A stretch of DNA of 64,000 nucleotides from Caulobacter rhizosphaerae (GTDB taxonomy: Bacteria > Pseudomonadota > Alphaproteobacteria > Caulobacterales > Caulobacteraceae), in the NCBI RefSeq assembly GCF_010977555.1, contig NZ_CP048815.1:1852501-1916500 (forward strand), in the 5' to 3' direction. A program made the translations under genes and the position numbers. Each line of letters begins with the position of its first letter. The stretch's first letter is position 1. The notes under the pieces were generated by a model that worked only from the letters and a program-made list of their open reading frames with translations, did no database searches and was not told where the DNA came from. Below are positions 33,217 through 42,696 of the stretch, piece by piece.

Positions 33217-33899
33217 CCACGAAAATCCTCATCGGCGTCCCGGCCCGCGACACGGTCATGACCGGGTTCGCGCACGCGATCACCACGCTGGTCGCCCGCA
33301 CGGCCGTCAGCGCCGACGTCGAGATCCGCCTGACCTTCTCGGCCGGGACCCTGATCTGCGACCAGCGCGACAAGCTGGCCAAGGAAGCCCTGGCCTGCGG
33401 TGCCGACTACCTGCTGTTCATCGACAGCGACATGCGCTTCCCGGCCGACGCCCTGCTGCGCCTGCTGGCGCACGGGGAGCCGATCGTCGCGGCCAACTAC
33501 AGCACCAGGCGCGCGCCGCCCGAGCCGGTGGCGTTCGCTCAGCTGAGCACTGCCGAGAAGCTCTACACCCGGCCCGACAGCACGGGCCTGGAGGAGTGCG
33601 CGGCCGTCGGGATGGGCCTGATGCTCATCGACTGCAAGGTCCTGGCCCAGATGGCCAAGCCGCTGTTCTTCATCCCCTACATCCCGGCGATCGACGGGCA
33701 CTGGGGCGAGGACGTCTGGTTCTGCAACCAGGCCCGCAAGGCCGGTTTCGCCACGATGATCGACCATGACCTCTCAAAGGAGGTCAAGCACATCGGCCTG
33801 CGCGAGTACGACTACCTGGACGCCGAAGTCGTGCGCGAGGAGGTCCAGGCGCAGTGGCGCGAGGGCCTGAGCCGCGACCAGCGCCAGGCGGCCGGCTAG
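33213..33899 (+). CDS. GT-A-type glycosyltransferase
   Basis: A 228-residue protein with a GT-A fold start (KILIGVPARDTVMTGFA), the metal-binding DSD in DYLLFIDSDMRFP and WGEDVWFCNQARKAG, a typical ED acceptor motif. Translation starts at a TTG overlapping the previous stop. Phage transferases of this kind modify virion proteins or host surface; the target here is unknown. Confidence 0.8.
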   Translation: MTTKILIGVPARDTVMTGFAHAITTLVARTAVSADVEIRLTFSAGTLICDQRDKLAKEALACGADYLLFIDSDMRFPADALLRLLAHGEPIVAANYSTRRAPPEPVAFAQLSTAEKLYTRPDSTGLEECAAVGMGLMLIDCKVLAQMAKPLFFIPYIPAIDGHWGEDVWFCNQARKAGFATMIDHDLSKEVKHIGLREYDYLDAEVVREEVQAQWREGLSRDQRQAAG

Positions 33900-33902
33900 G
33901 CG

Positions 33903-34520
33903 ATGTCGTTCGCCAGCTACGCGGCCCTGCAGGCGACGATCGCCGACTGGATCAACCGCGCTGACCTGACCGTTCGGATTCCGGATTTCATCGGCCTGGC
34001 CGAGGCCTCGCTCAACCGCCGGCTCAAGTGCCGGCAGATGACCGAGCTGAAGACGATCACGATCAGCGCCGAGTCCTACGCGGTGCCGTGCGGCTTCGCC
34101 GGCGTGGAGTCGTTCCGGCTCAACACCAACCCGGTCAGCGCCCTAGACTTCCGCAACGTCGAGGAGTTCGACGACGTGGCCCTGGACGCCGCCTGCGGGC
34201 CCGGCGTGCCGCGCTACTACACGATCTCGGGCTCGAAGTTCTTCTTCTCGCCCACGCCCGACGGTGAGTACCAGGCGCGGATCCGCTACCGCGCACGCCT
34301 GCCCAAGCTGGCGGAGAACGGGACCAACTGGCTCCTGGAGGAGCATCCCGACGCCTACCTCTACGGCGCGCTGGCCCATTCCGCGCCCTTCCTGAAGGAC
34401 GACGATCGCCTGCCGATGTGGGTGGCGACGTTCGACCAGGTCCTCCGCGACATCAATCTCGACGGCTCGCGCCAGGCCGTGGGCGGCCGGCCGGCCGCGC
34501 GCGTCAAAAGGATCGGCTGA
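33903..34520 (+). CDS. Head-tail adaptor protein, SU10-type
   Basis: A 205-residue helical protein with FIGLAEASLNRRLKCRQM and a LEEHPDAYLYGALAHSAPFL helix, as in adaptors that attach below the portal of SU10- and P22-like phages. It would join portal and tail nozzle. Confidence 0.82.
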   Translation: MSFASYAALQATIADWINRADLTVRIPDFIGLAEASLNRRLKCRQMTELKTITISAESYAVPCGFAGVESFRLNTNPVSALDFRNVEEFDDVALDAACGPGVPRYYTISGSKFFFSPTPDGEYQARIRYRARLPKLAENGTNWLLEEHPDAYLYGALAHSAPFLKDDDRLPMWVATFDQVLRDINLDGSRQAVGGRPAARVKRIG

Positions 34521-34521
34521 C

Positions 34522-35244
34522 ATGGCCACCACGGCAAATTTCGGCTGGGAGATCCCGGACGTCGACGAGGATTTCGACACCTGGGGCGACATCCAGACCA
34601 CGCTCTTCAACGCAATCGATGCGCAGCTGAAGGCGGTCAAGAACACCGCCGACGCGGCCGCCGTCGCCGCGACCATCAACGCCCTGGTCACCGCGGCCGC
34701 GCCGACCGGCAAGGAAGACCGGTTCTACCTGGCTACGGCCCCGGCCGGGTGGGTGGCAGCCAACGGCGGCACCATCGGCAGCGCGGCCTCGGGAGCCACT
34801 ACCCGGGCCCACGCCGACACCCAGGCGCTGTTCACGGCGCTCTGGGGCGCGCTCAGCAATGCCGACTTCCCCATCCAGGACTCCGCGGGCTCGGCGTCGA
34901 CGCGCGGCGCCAGCGCGGCGGCCGACTTTGCGGCCAACAAGCGGTTCCCGCTGCCGGATCGACGCGGTGAGGGTGATCGGGGCTGGGACAACGGCCGCGG
35001 CGTCGATCCGGGCCGAACCCTGGGCTCCTCGCAGCTGGACGCTGTCCAGGGCTTCTACATGTCGCTGCCCGGGCTGCGTCAGGGCGGCTCCGGCGCCAGC
35101 TTCGCCGGCTCGGGTGCGGGCGATAACCCGACCCTCATCAACCAGACGGGCGGCCCGATCGACGACGGAACGCACGGCGTGCCGCGGATCGCGAGCGAAA
35201 CCCGCGGGCGCAACGTCGCCGCCCTGATCTGCATCAAGCTCTGA
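34522..35244 (+). CDS. Tail collar-domain fibre protein
   Basis: A 240-residue protein: a short helical head (IPDVDEDFDTWGDIQTTLFN) that probably attaches to the tail, and a tail-collar domain from about residue 65 (FYLATAPAGWVAANGGTIG, NKRFPLPDRRGEGDRG). It is likely a tail fibre or tip component. Confidence 0.8.
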   Translation: MATTANFGWEIPDVDEDFDTWGDIQTTLFNAIDAQLKAVKNTADAAAVAATINALVTAAAPTGKEDRFYLATAPAGWVAANGGTIGSAASGATTRAHADTQALFTALWGALSNADFPIQDSAGSASTRGASAAADFAANKRFPLPDRRGEGDRGWDNGRGVDPGRTLGSSQLDAVQGFYMSLPGLRQGGSGASFAGSGAGDNPTLINQTGGPIDDGTHGVPRIASETRGRNVAALICIKL

Positions 35245-36713
35245 TGTCGTACGTCACCGTCGACCTTCCGCCGGGGGTCTACGCCAACGGCACGCCGTAC
35301 TCGGGCAAGGGACGCTTCATCAACGCCAACCTCTGGCGCTGGTATTCGGGCGAACAGCGGCCGGTCGGCGGCTGGGTGCTGCACACCGAGGCCACGGTCT
35401 CGGGAAAGGCGCGGGCGATCATCGCCTGGAAGTCCAACACCAACACCGCGTGGGCCGGGATCGGCACGCACAGCGGCCTCTATTCGATGTCCAAGTCCGG
35501 GCACGTGGCCGACATCACCCCGGTCGGCTACCAAGGGGGCAGGGCGGACGCCTCCCTGGGCGGGGGCTACGGGTCCCTGGCCTATGGCACGGGCGTCTAC
35601 GGCCGGGCCCGCGCGTCGACGTCCGACGTGATCGACGCCACCGTCTGGTCGCTCGACACCTGGGGCCAGAACCTGGTCGGCTGCACGGCCTCTGACCAGA
35701 AGATCTACGAATGGCCGCCCGGTAGCGCGTCGCCGGCGGCGCGCATCACCAACTCTCCCGAGGCGCGGGCGATCGTCGTCACCGCTGACCGGATCATCAT
35801 GGCCCTGGGCGCGGGCAACCCGCGCCGCGTGGCCTGGTGCGACCGCGAAAACAACACCGTCTGGACGTCCACGGCGATCAATTACGCCGGCGACTTCGAA
35901 CTGCAGACCGTCGGTCGGCTGATGTGCGGCCGCCGGATCACCGGCGGGACGCTGCTGTTCACCGACGTCGACGTCTGGCTGGCGTCCTTCCTTGGCCAGC
36001 CCCTGGTCTATGGCTTCACGCGGGTAGGCTCGGGCTGCGGCATCATTTCCCAGTCGGCCGCCGTGGTGACCGACAGCCAGGCCGAGTGGATGAGCACCAA
36101 CGGCTTTTGGAGCTACAACGGGTTCGTCTCGCCGCTCGAGTGCGACGTGCATGACCTGGTGTTCTCCGACATCAACCTGCTGCAGGCCTCCAAGATCCAC
36201 GCGGTCCACATCTCCGCCTTCGGCGAGATCTGGTGGTTCTACCCGTCCGCCGGCAGCGACGAGATCGACCGTTACGTCAGCCGCAACTATCGCGAAAACC
36301 ACTGGAGCGTGGGCGAGCTGACACGCCTGGCCGCCACCGACCGCGGCGTCTACCGCTTTCCGGTGATGGTCGATGACGTCGGCCGGATCTGGGACCACGA
36401 GAACGGTCTGAACCACGGCGGCGCCCGGCCCTTCGCCGAAACCGGGCCGATCGAGATCGGGCAGGGCGACAACGTCTTCTGCGTCCGCGAGATCATCCCG
36501 GACGAGCGCACCCTGGGCCAGGTCGAGGTGTCGTTCACCGGCCGGTTCTACCCGAACGGCCCGGCGACCGCCTACGGGCCCTATAGCCTCTCCCAGCGCA
36601 CCGATTGCCGCCTGACGGCGCGCCAGGTCGTCGTTCGTTACACGGCCGACGACGGTGTGGACTTCCGTGTCGGCGCTTTCCGCTTCGAAGGCGTTGCCGG
36701 GGGGCTGCGATGA
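35244..36713 (+). CDS. Tail nozzle / packaged-DNA stabilisation protein
   Basis: A 489-residue beta-rich protein. It has LPPGVYANGTPYSGKGRFIN at the front and repeated WxS/WxT strand elements (VWSLDTWGQNLVGCTASDQ, IYEWPPG), giving a propeller-like pattern. Size, position after adaptor and collar genes, and this pattern fit P22 gp10-like stabilisation proteins. The assignment to nozzle is by context. Confidence 0.6.
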   Translation: MSYVTVDLPPGVYANGTPYSGKGRFINANLWRWYSGEQRPVGGWVLHTEATVSGKARAIIAWKSNTNTAWAGIGTHSGLYSMSKSGHVADITPVGYQGGRADASLGGGYGSLAYGTGVYGRARASTSDVIDATVWSLDTWGQNLVGCTASDQKIYEWPPGSASPAARITNSPEARAIVVTADRIIMALGAGNPRRVAWCDRENNTVWTSTAINYAGDFELQTVGRLMCGRRITGGTLLFTDVDVWLASFLGQPLVYGFTRVGSGCGIISQSAAVVTDSQAEWMSTNGFWSYNGFVSPLECDVHDLVFSDINLLQASKIHAVHISAFGEIWWFYPSAGSDEIDRYVSRNYRENHWSVGELTRLAATDRGVYRFPVMVDDVGRIWDHENGLNHGGARPFAETGPIEIGQGDNVFCVREIIPDERTLGQVEVSFTGRFYPNGPATAYGPYSLSQRTDCRLTARQVVVRYTADDGVDFRVGAFRFEGVAGGLR

Positions 36714-36922
36714 CCCCGCTTCCCAAGCCCTCGGCCGCCTACGACGCAGGCAACGAGTCTCAGGCCCGGCGGATCATCGAGGAGGCCGACCGCTTCAATC
36801 GCAAGCGCGGCCAGGACCTCGAGATCGTCGGCGCCGAGCGCCTGATCATCTCCGACAGCGTGACCGGCCAACGCGGCGTCCTGTCGGTCGCTTCCGGAGT
36901 CCTGACATGGACGGCCTTATGA
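36710..36922 (+). CDS. Small conserved virion-associated protein
   Basis: A 70-residue protein with EEADRFNRKRGQDLEIVGAE and LIISDSVTGQRGVLSVASG, recurring in alphaproteobacterial short-tailed phages. Start and stop overlap both neighbours. Unknown function. Confidence 0.65.
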   Translation: MTPLPKPSAAYDAGNESQARRIIEEADRFNRKRGQDLEIVGAERLIISDSVTGQRGVLSVASGVLTWTAL

Positions 36923-37281
36923 CCTCCGATTGGGCCCGCTGCAGGCCCTGGATAGAAGCGGCCCTGGAATACGGCCACGGGACCCACACCATCGACGACG
37001 TCGAGGCGGCGATCGCCGCCGGCGAGGCGACGTTCTGGCCCGGGCCCAACGCGGCCATTGTCACCGAGCTGGTGGAGCTGCCCAGGGCCAAGGTCGTCCA
37101 TTTCTGGCTCTGCGGCGGCGACCTGGAAGAGCTGCAGCGGATGCGGGCCTACATCGAGGGCGTCTCGATCGCCCAGGGCTGCACCAAGGCGAGCACGGCG
37201 GGACGCCGCGGCTGGGCTCGCGTCCTCAAGAGCGACGGCTACGACTTCGGCTGGGAAGTCTGCGTGAAGGAACTGACATGA
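36919..37281 (+). CDS. Conserved phage protein, GNAT-like pattern
   Basis: A 120-residue protein with a strand AAIVTELVELPRAKVVHFWL, a LCGGDLEEL turn and a GRRGWARVLKSDGYDF ending, resembling GNAT-like proteins found before ejection genes. The ATGA overlap at 36919 picks the start. Enzymatic activity is not shown. Confidence 0.6.
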   Translation: MTSDWARCRPWIEAALEYGHGTHTIDDVEAAIAAGEATFWPGPNAAIVTELVELPRAKVVHFWLCGGDLEELQRMRAYIEGVSIAQGCTKASTAGRRGWARVLKSDGYDFGWEVCVKELT

Positions 37282-37829
37282 CCGTAGGCGCGAGCAAGGG
37301 GACCTCCAAGTCCAAGAGCACCAGCACCCAGACCACCTCCCTGGATCCGGTGACGGCCGCCCTGCAGTCGGGCAACTACGCCCATGCCCAGCAGGTCGCG
37401 GCCACGCCCTATCACACCCTGGACGCCGACCAGATCCAGGCCCAGATGAACCCCTACGACCAGGCCGTGGTCGACACGACCCAGGCTGACCTCGAGCGTC
37501 AGCGCCAGATGGCCGTCAACGCCACCGGCGACGCCGCCGCGGCCGCCGGCGCATTTGGCGGATCGCGCCACGGCGTCGCCGAGGCCCAGACCAACGAGGC
37601 GGCCCAGCGGACCTCGGCCGGGATCCTCGCCCAGCTGCGCCAGGCCGGTTTCGCCCAGGCCCAGGGCGCCGCGGCCAGCGAGAACAGCTCGGCCAACCAG
37701 TTTCCGCTTCTTCTGCAGCAGCTGCTCAACCAGTCGCTCGCCGGCGTCCAGGGCGCCCAGACGACCACGGGCAGCGGCACGACCAAGGGCAAGACCACGA
37801 GCCTGTCGGGCTCCTACACCTACGCGTAA
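37278..37829 (+). CDS. Internal virion-type protein
   Basis: A 183-residue Ala/Gln/Thr-rich protein, low in complexity, with a helical core (YDQAVVDTTQADLERQRQMA) and a Ser/Thr-rich tail. Its place ahead of the transglycosylase gene suggests a DNA-ejection protein. Confidence 0.55.
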   Translation: MTVGASKGTSKSKSTSTQTTSLDPVTAALQSGNYAHAQQVAATPYHTLDADQIQAQMNPYDQAVVDTTQADLERQRQMAVNATGDAAAAAGAFGGSRHGVAEAQTNEAAQRTSAGILAQLRQAGFAQAQGAAASENSSANQFPLLLQQLLNQSLAGVQGAQTTTGSGTTKGKTTSLSGSYTYA

Positions 37830-37837
37830 GGGCGACG

Positions 37838-39355
37838 ATGGCCGGTATCATGCAAGCGCTGCTCAAGCCGTCCGCCGGCGTGGCCCAGGCGCAGGACTAC
37901 AAGCCCTCGGGCTGGCGGATCCTGGACGGCCTGCTGGCTGGCCACAGCGTCACCAGCACGATCGACAGCGAGCGCGCCAAGCGGGCCGCCGAGATCAATT
38001 CCGAGCGCCAACTCAGCATCCAGGACCAGCTCCTGAAGGCGCTGATCCCGGGCGCGGCCGGCGCCGCCACGCCAGCAGCGCCGGCGGCGCCGCCGGCGGC
38101 TGCACCTGGTCGCATCGGCGTGCCGGCCCTGCTGGCGGCCAATCCGCCCGCGGCGCCCGTTCCAGCGCCGGCGGCCGCGCCCGCCGCGCAGCCGATCGGC
38201 GGCCTGACCAACCTGCGCGACGCCGCGCCGGTCCTGGCGGCCGCCCAGTTCGCCGGCGTCCCCGGCGTCGACAAGCTGGTCGACCTGCTGGACAAGGTGA
38301 AACCTTCGTTCGACATCGCGCCCAACGGGGCGGCCTACGACAAGTACGATCCCAAGAACGCCGGCCGGGTGTTTCCCAAGCTGGGCGAGGGCCAGGTCGG
38401 CGGCGCCGACGGAGTCTCGCTGGCGCCCGGGTACGTCGATGCGGTGCGCCAGACGGCGGCCGCCACCGAGGGGGCCAAGGCCGACCTCGATGTCATCCCC
38501 GTGCAGCTGCGCGACGGCCGCACGGTCCAGATGCCCCGCTCGCAATACATCGCCCTGCGCCAAACGGGCCAGGCTCCGGACGTGGGCGTCTCCCAGGCCC
38601 CCGGGGAGCGGGCCTACGCCGAGGCCGCCGGCCGAGGCTTGGGCGGGGCGCTGACCCAGATCATGGATGTTCCCCAACCGGACGGCTCCTCGATCAAGAT
38701 GAGCGTGGCCGACTACCTGGCTTTGCAGGGCCTGTCGGTCCCGGCCGGGGGCCTGCCACCCGCGCCTGGCGCTCGCGCCGCCCCGCGCCGGCCGGCCATG
38801 GGGGTGTCGCAAACTCCGGGTGACCGCGACTATCAGGGCTCGATCGCCAAGGACGCCGCGGCCCAGTTCAAGGGCTATGTCGATCGGGGCGCCACGGCGC
38901 CGACCCGCATCGCCCAGTTCGACCGCCTCGAGAAGCTGCTGGGCGACTTCGAAGGCGGCAAGCTGTCGGGCACGACGACCGAGATCTATTCGGCGCTGAA
39001 CTCGCTGGGCATGGGCGGCCTGGTCCCCAAGGACCTGCCCAACCGCCAGGCGGCCCAGGCGCTCAGCGCCAACATGCTGCTGACAGCCATGGGCGGCAGC
39101 CTGGGCGTGGGCGTGTCCAACACCGACCGCGACTTCCTGGAGAAGACCATCCCGGGCCTGGGGCAGTCCGCCGGCGGCCGCCGCCAGATGATCCAATACG
39201 GCAAGGCCGTGGCCGGCCGGGACCGCGACGTCTCGCGGGCGGCCCGTGGCTGGCAGAACAAGTACGGCCGGATCGACGCCCTGGATGACCATGGGCGCTC
39301 GTTCGAAGAGAACCTGATGGTCTGGTCGGCCAAGCACCCGCTGTTCGCCCAATGA
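37838..39355 (+). CDS. Internal virion-type protein
   Basis: A 505-residue protein with Ala/Pro-rich linkers between helical segments and the repeat-like VGVSQAPGERAY and MGVSQTPGDRDY. The C-terminal half is helical (RIAQFDRLEKLLGDFEGGKL). It overlaps the transglycosylase gene by 4 nt, and together with 37278 it probably forms the internal ejection set. Confidence 0.55.
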   Translation: MAGIMQALLKPSAGVAQAQDYKPSGWRILDGLLAGHSVTSTIDSERAKRAAEINSERQLSIQDQLLKALIPGAAGAATPAAPAAPPAAAPGRIGVPALLAANPPAAPVPAPAAAPAAQPIGGLTNLRDAAPVLAAAQFAGVPGVDKLVDLLDKVKPSFDIAPNGAAYDKYDPKNAGRVFPKLGEGQVGGADGVSLAPGYVDAVRQTAAATEGAKADLDVIPVQLRDGRTVQMPRSQYIALRQTGQAPDVGVSQAPGERAYAEAAGRGLGGALTQIMDVPQPDGSSIKMSVADYLALQGLSVPAGGLPPAPGARAAPRRPAMGVSQTPGDRDYQGSIAKDAAAQFKGYVDRGATAPTRIAQFDRLEKLLGDFEGGKLSGTTTEIYSALNSLGMGGLVPKDLPNRQAAQALSANMLLTAMGGSLGVGVSNTDRDFLEKTIPGLGQSAGGRRQMIQYGKAVAGRDRDVSRAARGWQNKYGRIDALDDHGRSFEENLMVWSAKHPLFAQ

Positions 39356-42300
39356 CCGACTACCGCCAGCTCGCCGTCGAAGAGGCGATCGCCCAGGGCG
39401 TGGATCCGCACCTGGTCCTGCGCCAGATGCGCAAGGAGAGCGGCGGCGACCCGGGCGCGGTCTCGCCCAAGGGCGCGCGCGGCCTGATGCAGCTGATGCC
39501 GGCGACGGCGCGCCAGCTGGGCGTGGATCCAAGCGACCCCGTCCAGAACATCCGCGGAGGCGTCACCTACATGAAGCAGCAGCTGGACAGCTTCGGCGGG
39601 GATCCTCGTCTGGCGGCCGCCGCCTACAACGCGGGCCCGGGCGCGGTGCGGCGCTATGGCGGCGTGCCGCCCTATGCCGAGACGCAGGACTATGTTCGCA
39701 CGGTCGCGGCGCCGTCGCCGACGGCTGCTCCGGATCCCGGCTATGACCAGGACGTGTTCGGCGGGCTGGGCGACGGCGACCCTGTCGCGCCGGCGACCCC
39801 GGCGGCCGGCGGCGTGCCCGGGCGTCGCAACGCCGACGGCTCGATCGACATCGGCGACATCGACCGCTCCACCAACCCCGAATTCCTGGCGCGCCAGCGC
39901 GAACGCCTGGGCTATGACCCGGACGTGTTCCCTGAGCCGGCCGCGCCGGTCGGCACGACGCCGGCCGAGCCGACGCATCGGCCGAAGACCTTCCTGGGCG
40001 ACATCTCCGACGTCATCGGCGGCTCGATCGACAAGCTGAAGACCGACTCCAAGGCCTACTACGAGGACTCGACCAGGCCGAAGACGCGAAAGGAGTCGGC
40101 GCGGCAGTTCATGACGGATCCGCTGGGCCTGAAAGACGCCATGCAGCTGGGCGGTGTAGTTGCCGACGCCGCCGGCGTGGCCCTCTCGCCGATCGGCGGC
40201 CTGATGCACGCGGTCCTGCGGCCGACGAGCGAGGCGATCGCCGAGCATGTGCCGATCTATGAATCGGGGCTTCCCGCCTTGCTGCGCGGCCCGTTCGCGC
40301 GCCCACGCCGGCTTTCAAAGGAAGAAGGCGCACAGGCTCTTGAGGGCGACCTGGGTGTTGCTCTGACGTCGGGCATCCCGGCCAAGGGCCTGGCCGGCGC
40401 TGGGCTGGCATCCGAGGCTGCGCAAGCGGCGCGCGCCGGGTCGACCGCCGCGCCGCAGGGCTTGGACCTGCTCGGCGCGCTCAAGCGCGGGCTGGGGCGC
40501 GATCGCGCCGCCGAGGGCCTGGCCGACCGCATGAACTTGGGTCGGAGACCTCCTGGCGCTACTCCGCCGCAGGCGGCGGCCGCGCCGATCGCCGCGCCGG
40601 CGCCGCCTCCGAGCGCGCCGGCGCCCGGCCTGAACCTGACGGGCAAGAACGCTCGTGTTCTCAAGATTCTGGCCAAGGCCCTCGAGCGCGACGGTCGCAG
40701 CTATGACCAGGTCCTGACCGACCTGTTGGCCCGCTCGCCACACACCATGCCGTTCGAGATCGCCGGCGAGAACCTGGTCGGCCTGGCCGAGCACGCCGGG
40801 CAGATCCCGGGTCCTGGCCGCGATTTCGGGATCGAGCGTCTGACGCAGCGCTCGGCGACCGCGCCGGACCGCATCAAGAAGGTCGCCGACAGCGCTTTGG
40901 GCGGGTCGGACGAGTATTTCAAGACCAGGAACGACCTGATCATCCGCCGCGCCGAGGAGGCAAAGCCCCACTTCGAACTGGCCTTTCCCAAGCCGGTGGA
41001 CGCCGACCATTTTGAGAGGGTCTTCCGGCCGATCGTCGCGCGGCTTCCGAAGGGGGCGATGGAAAAAGCCTACGATCTCGCCCGCCAGGATGGCCGCGTG
41101 CCCGAGGAGCTGGGCCTGCAGCGTGGATCCGCCGTCGAGGGCCGCGTCACCAGGCCCGCGCCGCCGGAAGAGGTCTCGGCCGAGGACCTGGCCGCTCTGC
41201 GCACCGGCAAGAAGGCGCCGAGCCAGGGCCCCGGGCTGCTGGAGTTCGTGTCCAAGAACGGCGGGCTGAAGGACTTCGGCGGCGAGCTGCGCGCCAAGGA
41301 TCTGGACATCTGGCATCAAAAGCGCCCGTTCGTGGCCAAACTGCTGCGGCCTGACGGTCTCAGCGACGAGGCCATGGCCCAGAAGCTGTTCGAGGCCGGC
41401 TACTTCCCCGAGAAGGTCGCCGGCCGCATGAACAGCGCCGACAACATGACCCGGGTGACCGCCCAGGACCTCTACGACGCCATCGACCAGGAACTGGCGG
41501 GCAAGCCCCGCTACGCCCGCGCCTCGAACGATCCCGGCCGGGCCGCGCGCCTCGATGAGCTGGAACGCCGGCTACGCGAGGCCGGCGTGGATCCTCGCAC
41601 CGCCACGCCCAAGCAGGCCTCGGCCGCCCTGGGCCAGTTGCGCGACGACATCGCCCGCAACGAGGCCTTCGCCCGCGAGCAGGGGCACGCCCCGGCCCCG
41701 GGCGACGACGACCTGGTGCACGTCACCAATCCGACGCTGGAGACCCTGCACTACGTCAAGATGGGTCTGGACGAGGCCCTTGAGAAATTCCGAAACCCGG
41801 TGACGGGAAAGCTGGAACTGGAAGCGACGGCGGCCGGCAGGGCCGGGCAGAAAACCCGTCACGATCTGGGCGAGGCCTTGCGCGCGACCGATCCGGACTA
41901 TGCCGCCGCGATGCAGGTCTGGAGCGAGCGCAGCGCCGATCTGCATGCCCTGAAGCTCGGGCGGGATCTCTTTTCGCCGAAGTTCGACATGCAGTCCGAG
42001 CAGCTGGCCGACACTTGGGCGAAGATGTCCAAGACCTCCAAGGACCACTACCGCAAAGGCGTGGGGGAGGCCCTGGTCGCCAAGGTGCGCGCCGGCGGCG
42101 GGGTCAAGACCATGCGCGACGTCCTGCGCTCGGATGAGTTCCAGGACCGCGTGCGCTTGGCCTTCAAGGGCCAGAAGGCCTACGAACAGTTCATCGCCAA
42201 CGCGACGCGCGAAGTGAAGATGCAGGAGCGCTTCAACCAGGTGAACAGCGGGTCCCAGACCTTCCGGCGCCAGGCGCAGGCCGATATCACCGGGCAGGAT

Positions 42301-42603
42301 GGACTGGACGCCGGCGACCTGGCCGACGCGGGCTTCACCGCCGTTACCGGCAACCCGGGCGCGGCGATCAAGGGCGTCACGCGCAAGATCTTCAAGACCG
42401 AGGCGATGAAGACCCAGGACGTGCTCAGCGACCCGGCCGCCAACAAGCTGCTCGCCGAGGCCCTCTACGGCGACGGCGACACGATGAGGCTCCTTCTGCA
42501 GCACCTGAAGGGCAAGCCCAAGGCCACGCCGGCTGACCGCTATGGCCGATTGGATCTGGCCCGTCCCGCGGTTCCTTCAGGCGAGCGCAAGGAGCGGCGC
42601 TAG
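39352..42603 (+). CDS. Large ejection protein with N-terminal lytic transglycosylase
   Basis: A 1083-residue protein. Residues 1-115 are a soluble lytic transglycosylase (SLT) domain: catalytic Glu in MRKESGGDPGAVSPKGARG, LMQLMPATARQLGV, AAYNAGPGAVRRYGG. The rest is long, helical and Ala/Asp/Lys-rich without a known domain. The architecture is like T7 gp16, which cuts peptidoglycan and forms the ejection channel. The size and position directly before tailspike and lysis genes fit that role. Confidence 0.85.
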   Translation: MTDYRQLAVEEAIAQGVDPHLVLRQMRKESGGDPGAVSPKGARGLMQLMPATARQLGVDPSDPVQNIRGGVTYMKQQLDSFGGDPRLAAAAYNAGPGAVRRYGGVPPYAETQDYVRTVAAPSPTAAPDPGYDQDVFGGLGDGDPVAPATPAAGGVPGRRNADGSIDIGDIDRSTNPEFLARQRERLGYDPDVFPEPAAPVGTTPAEPTHRPKTFLGDISDVIGGSIDKLKTDSKAYYEDSTRPKTRKESARQFMTDPLGLKDAMQLGGVVADAAGVALSPIGGLMHAVLRPTSEAIAEHVPIYESGLPALLRGPFARPRRLSKEEGAQALEGDLGVALTSGIPAKGLAGAGLASEAAQAARAGSTAAPQGLDLLGALKRGLGRDRAAEGLADRMNLGRRPPGATPPQAAAAPIAAPAPPPSAPAPGLNLTGKNARVLKILAKALERDGRSYDQVLTDLLARSPHTMPFEIAGENLVGLAEHAGQIPGPGRDFGIERLTQRSATAPDRIKKVADSALGGSDEYFKTRNDLIIRRAEEAKPHFELAFPKPVDADHFERVFRPIVARLPKGAMEKAYDLARQDGRVPEELGLQRGSAVEGRVTRPAPPEEVSAEDLAALRTGKKAPSQGPGLLEFVSKNGGLKDFGGELRAKDLDIWHQKRPFVAKLLRPDGLSDEAMAQKLFEAGYFPEKVAGRMNSADNMTRVTAQDLYDAIDQELAGKPRYARASNDPGRAARLDELERRLREAGVDPRTATPKQASAALGQLRDDIARNEAFAREQGHAPAPGDDDLVHVTNPTLETLHYVKMGLDEALEKFRNPVTGKLELEATAAGRAGQKTRHDLGEALRATDPDYAAAMQVWSERSADLHALKLGRDLFSPKFDMQSEQLADTWAKMSKTSKDHYRKGVGEALVAKVRAGGGVKTMRDVLRSDEFQDRVRLAFKGQKAYEQFIANATREVKMQERFNQVNSGSQTFRRQAQADITGQDGLDAGDLADAGFTAVTGNPGAAIKGVTRKIFKTEAMKTQDVLSDPAANKLLAEALYGDGDTMRLLLQHLKGKPKATPADRYGRLDLARPAVPSGERKERR

Positions 42604-42651
42604 CCCGCTCCGCTCGGGCCGACCTCGCCCGACTCCAACTCCGACCTTTTC

Positions 42652-42685
42652 AGCCCAGCCGGCTTGCCGCGTTGGGCTTTTTCGT
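42652..42685 (+). terminator. Terminator before the tailspike gene
   Basis: agccca and tgggct enclose a smaller inner stem and are followed by five T, 12 nt before the tailspike ATG. Confidence 0.65.
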
Positions 42686-42696
42686 GAGTCCCCCAC

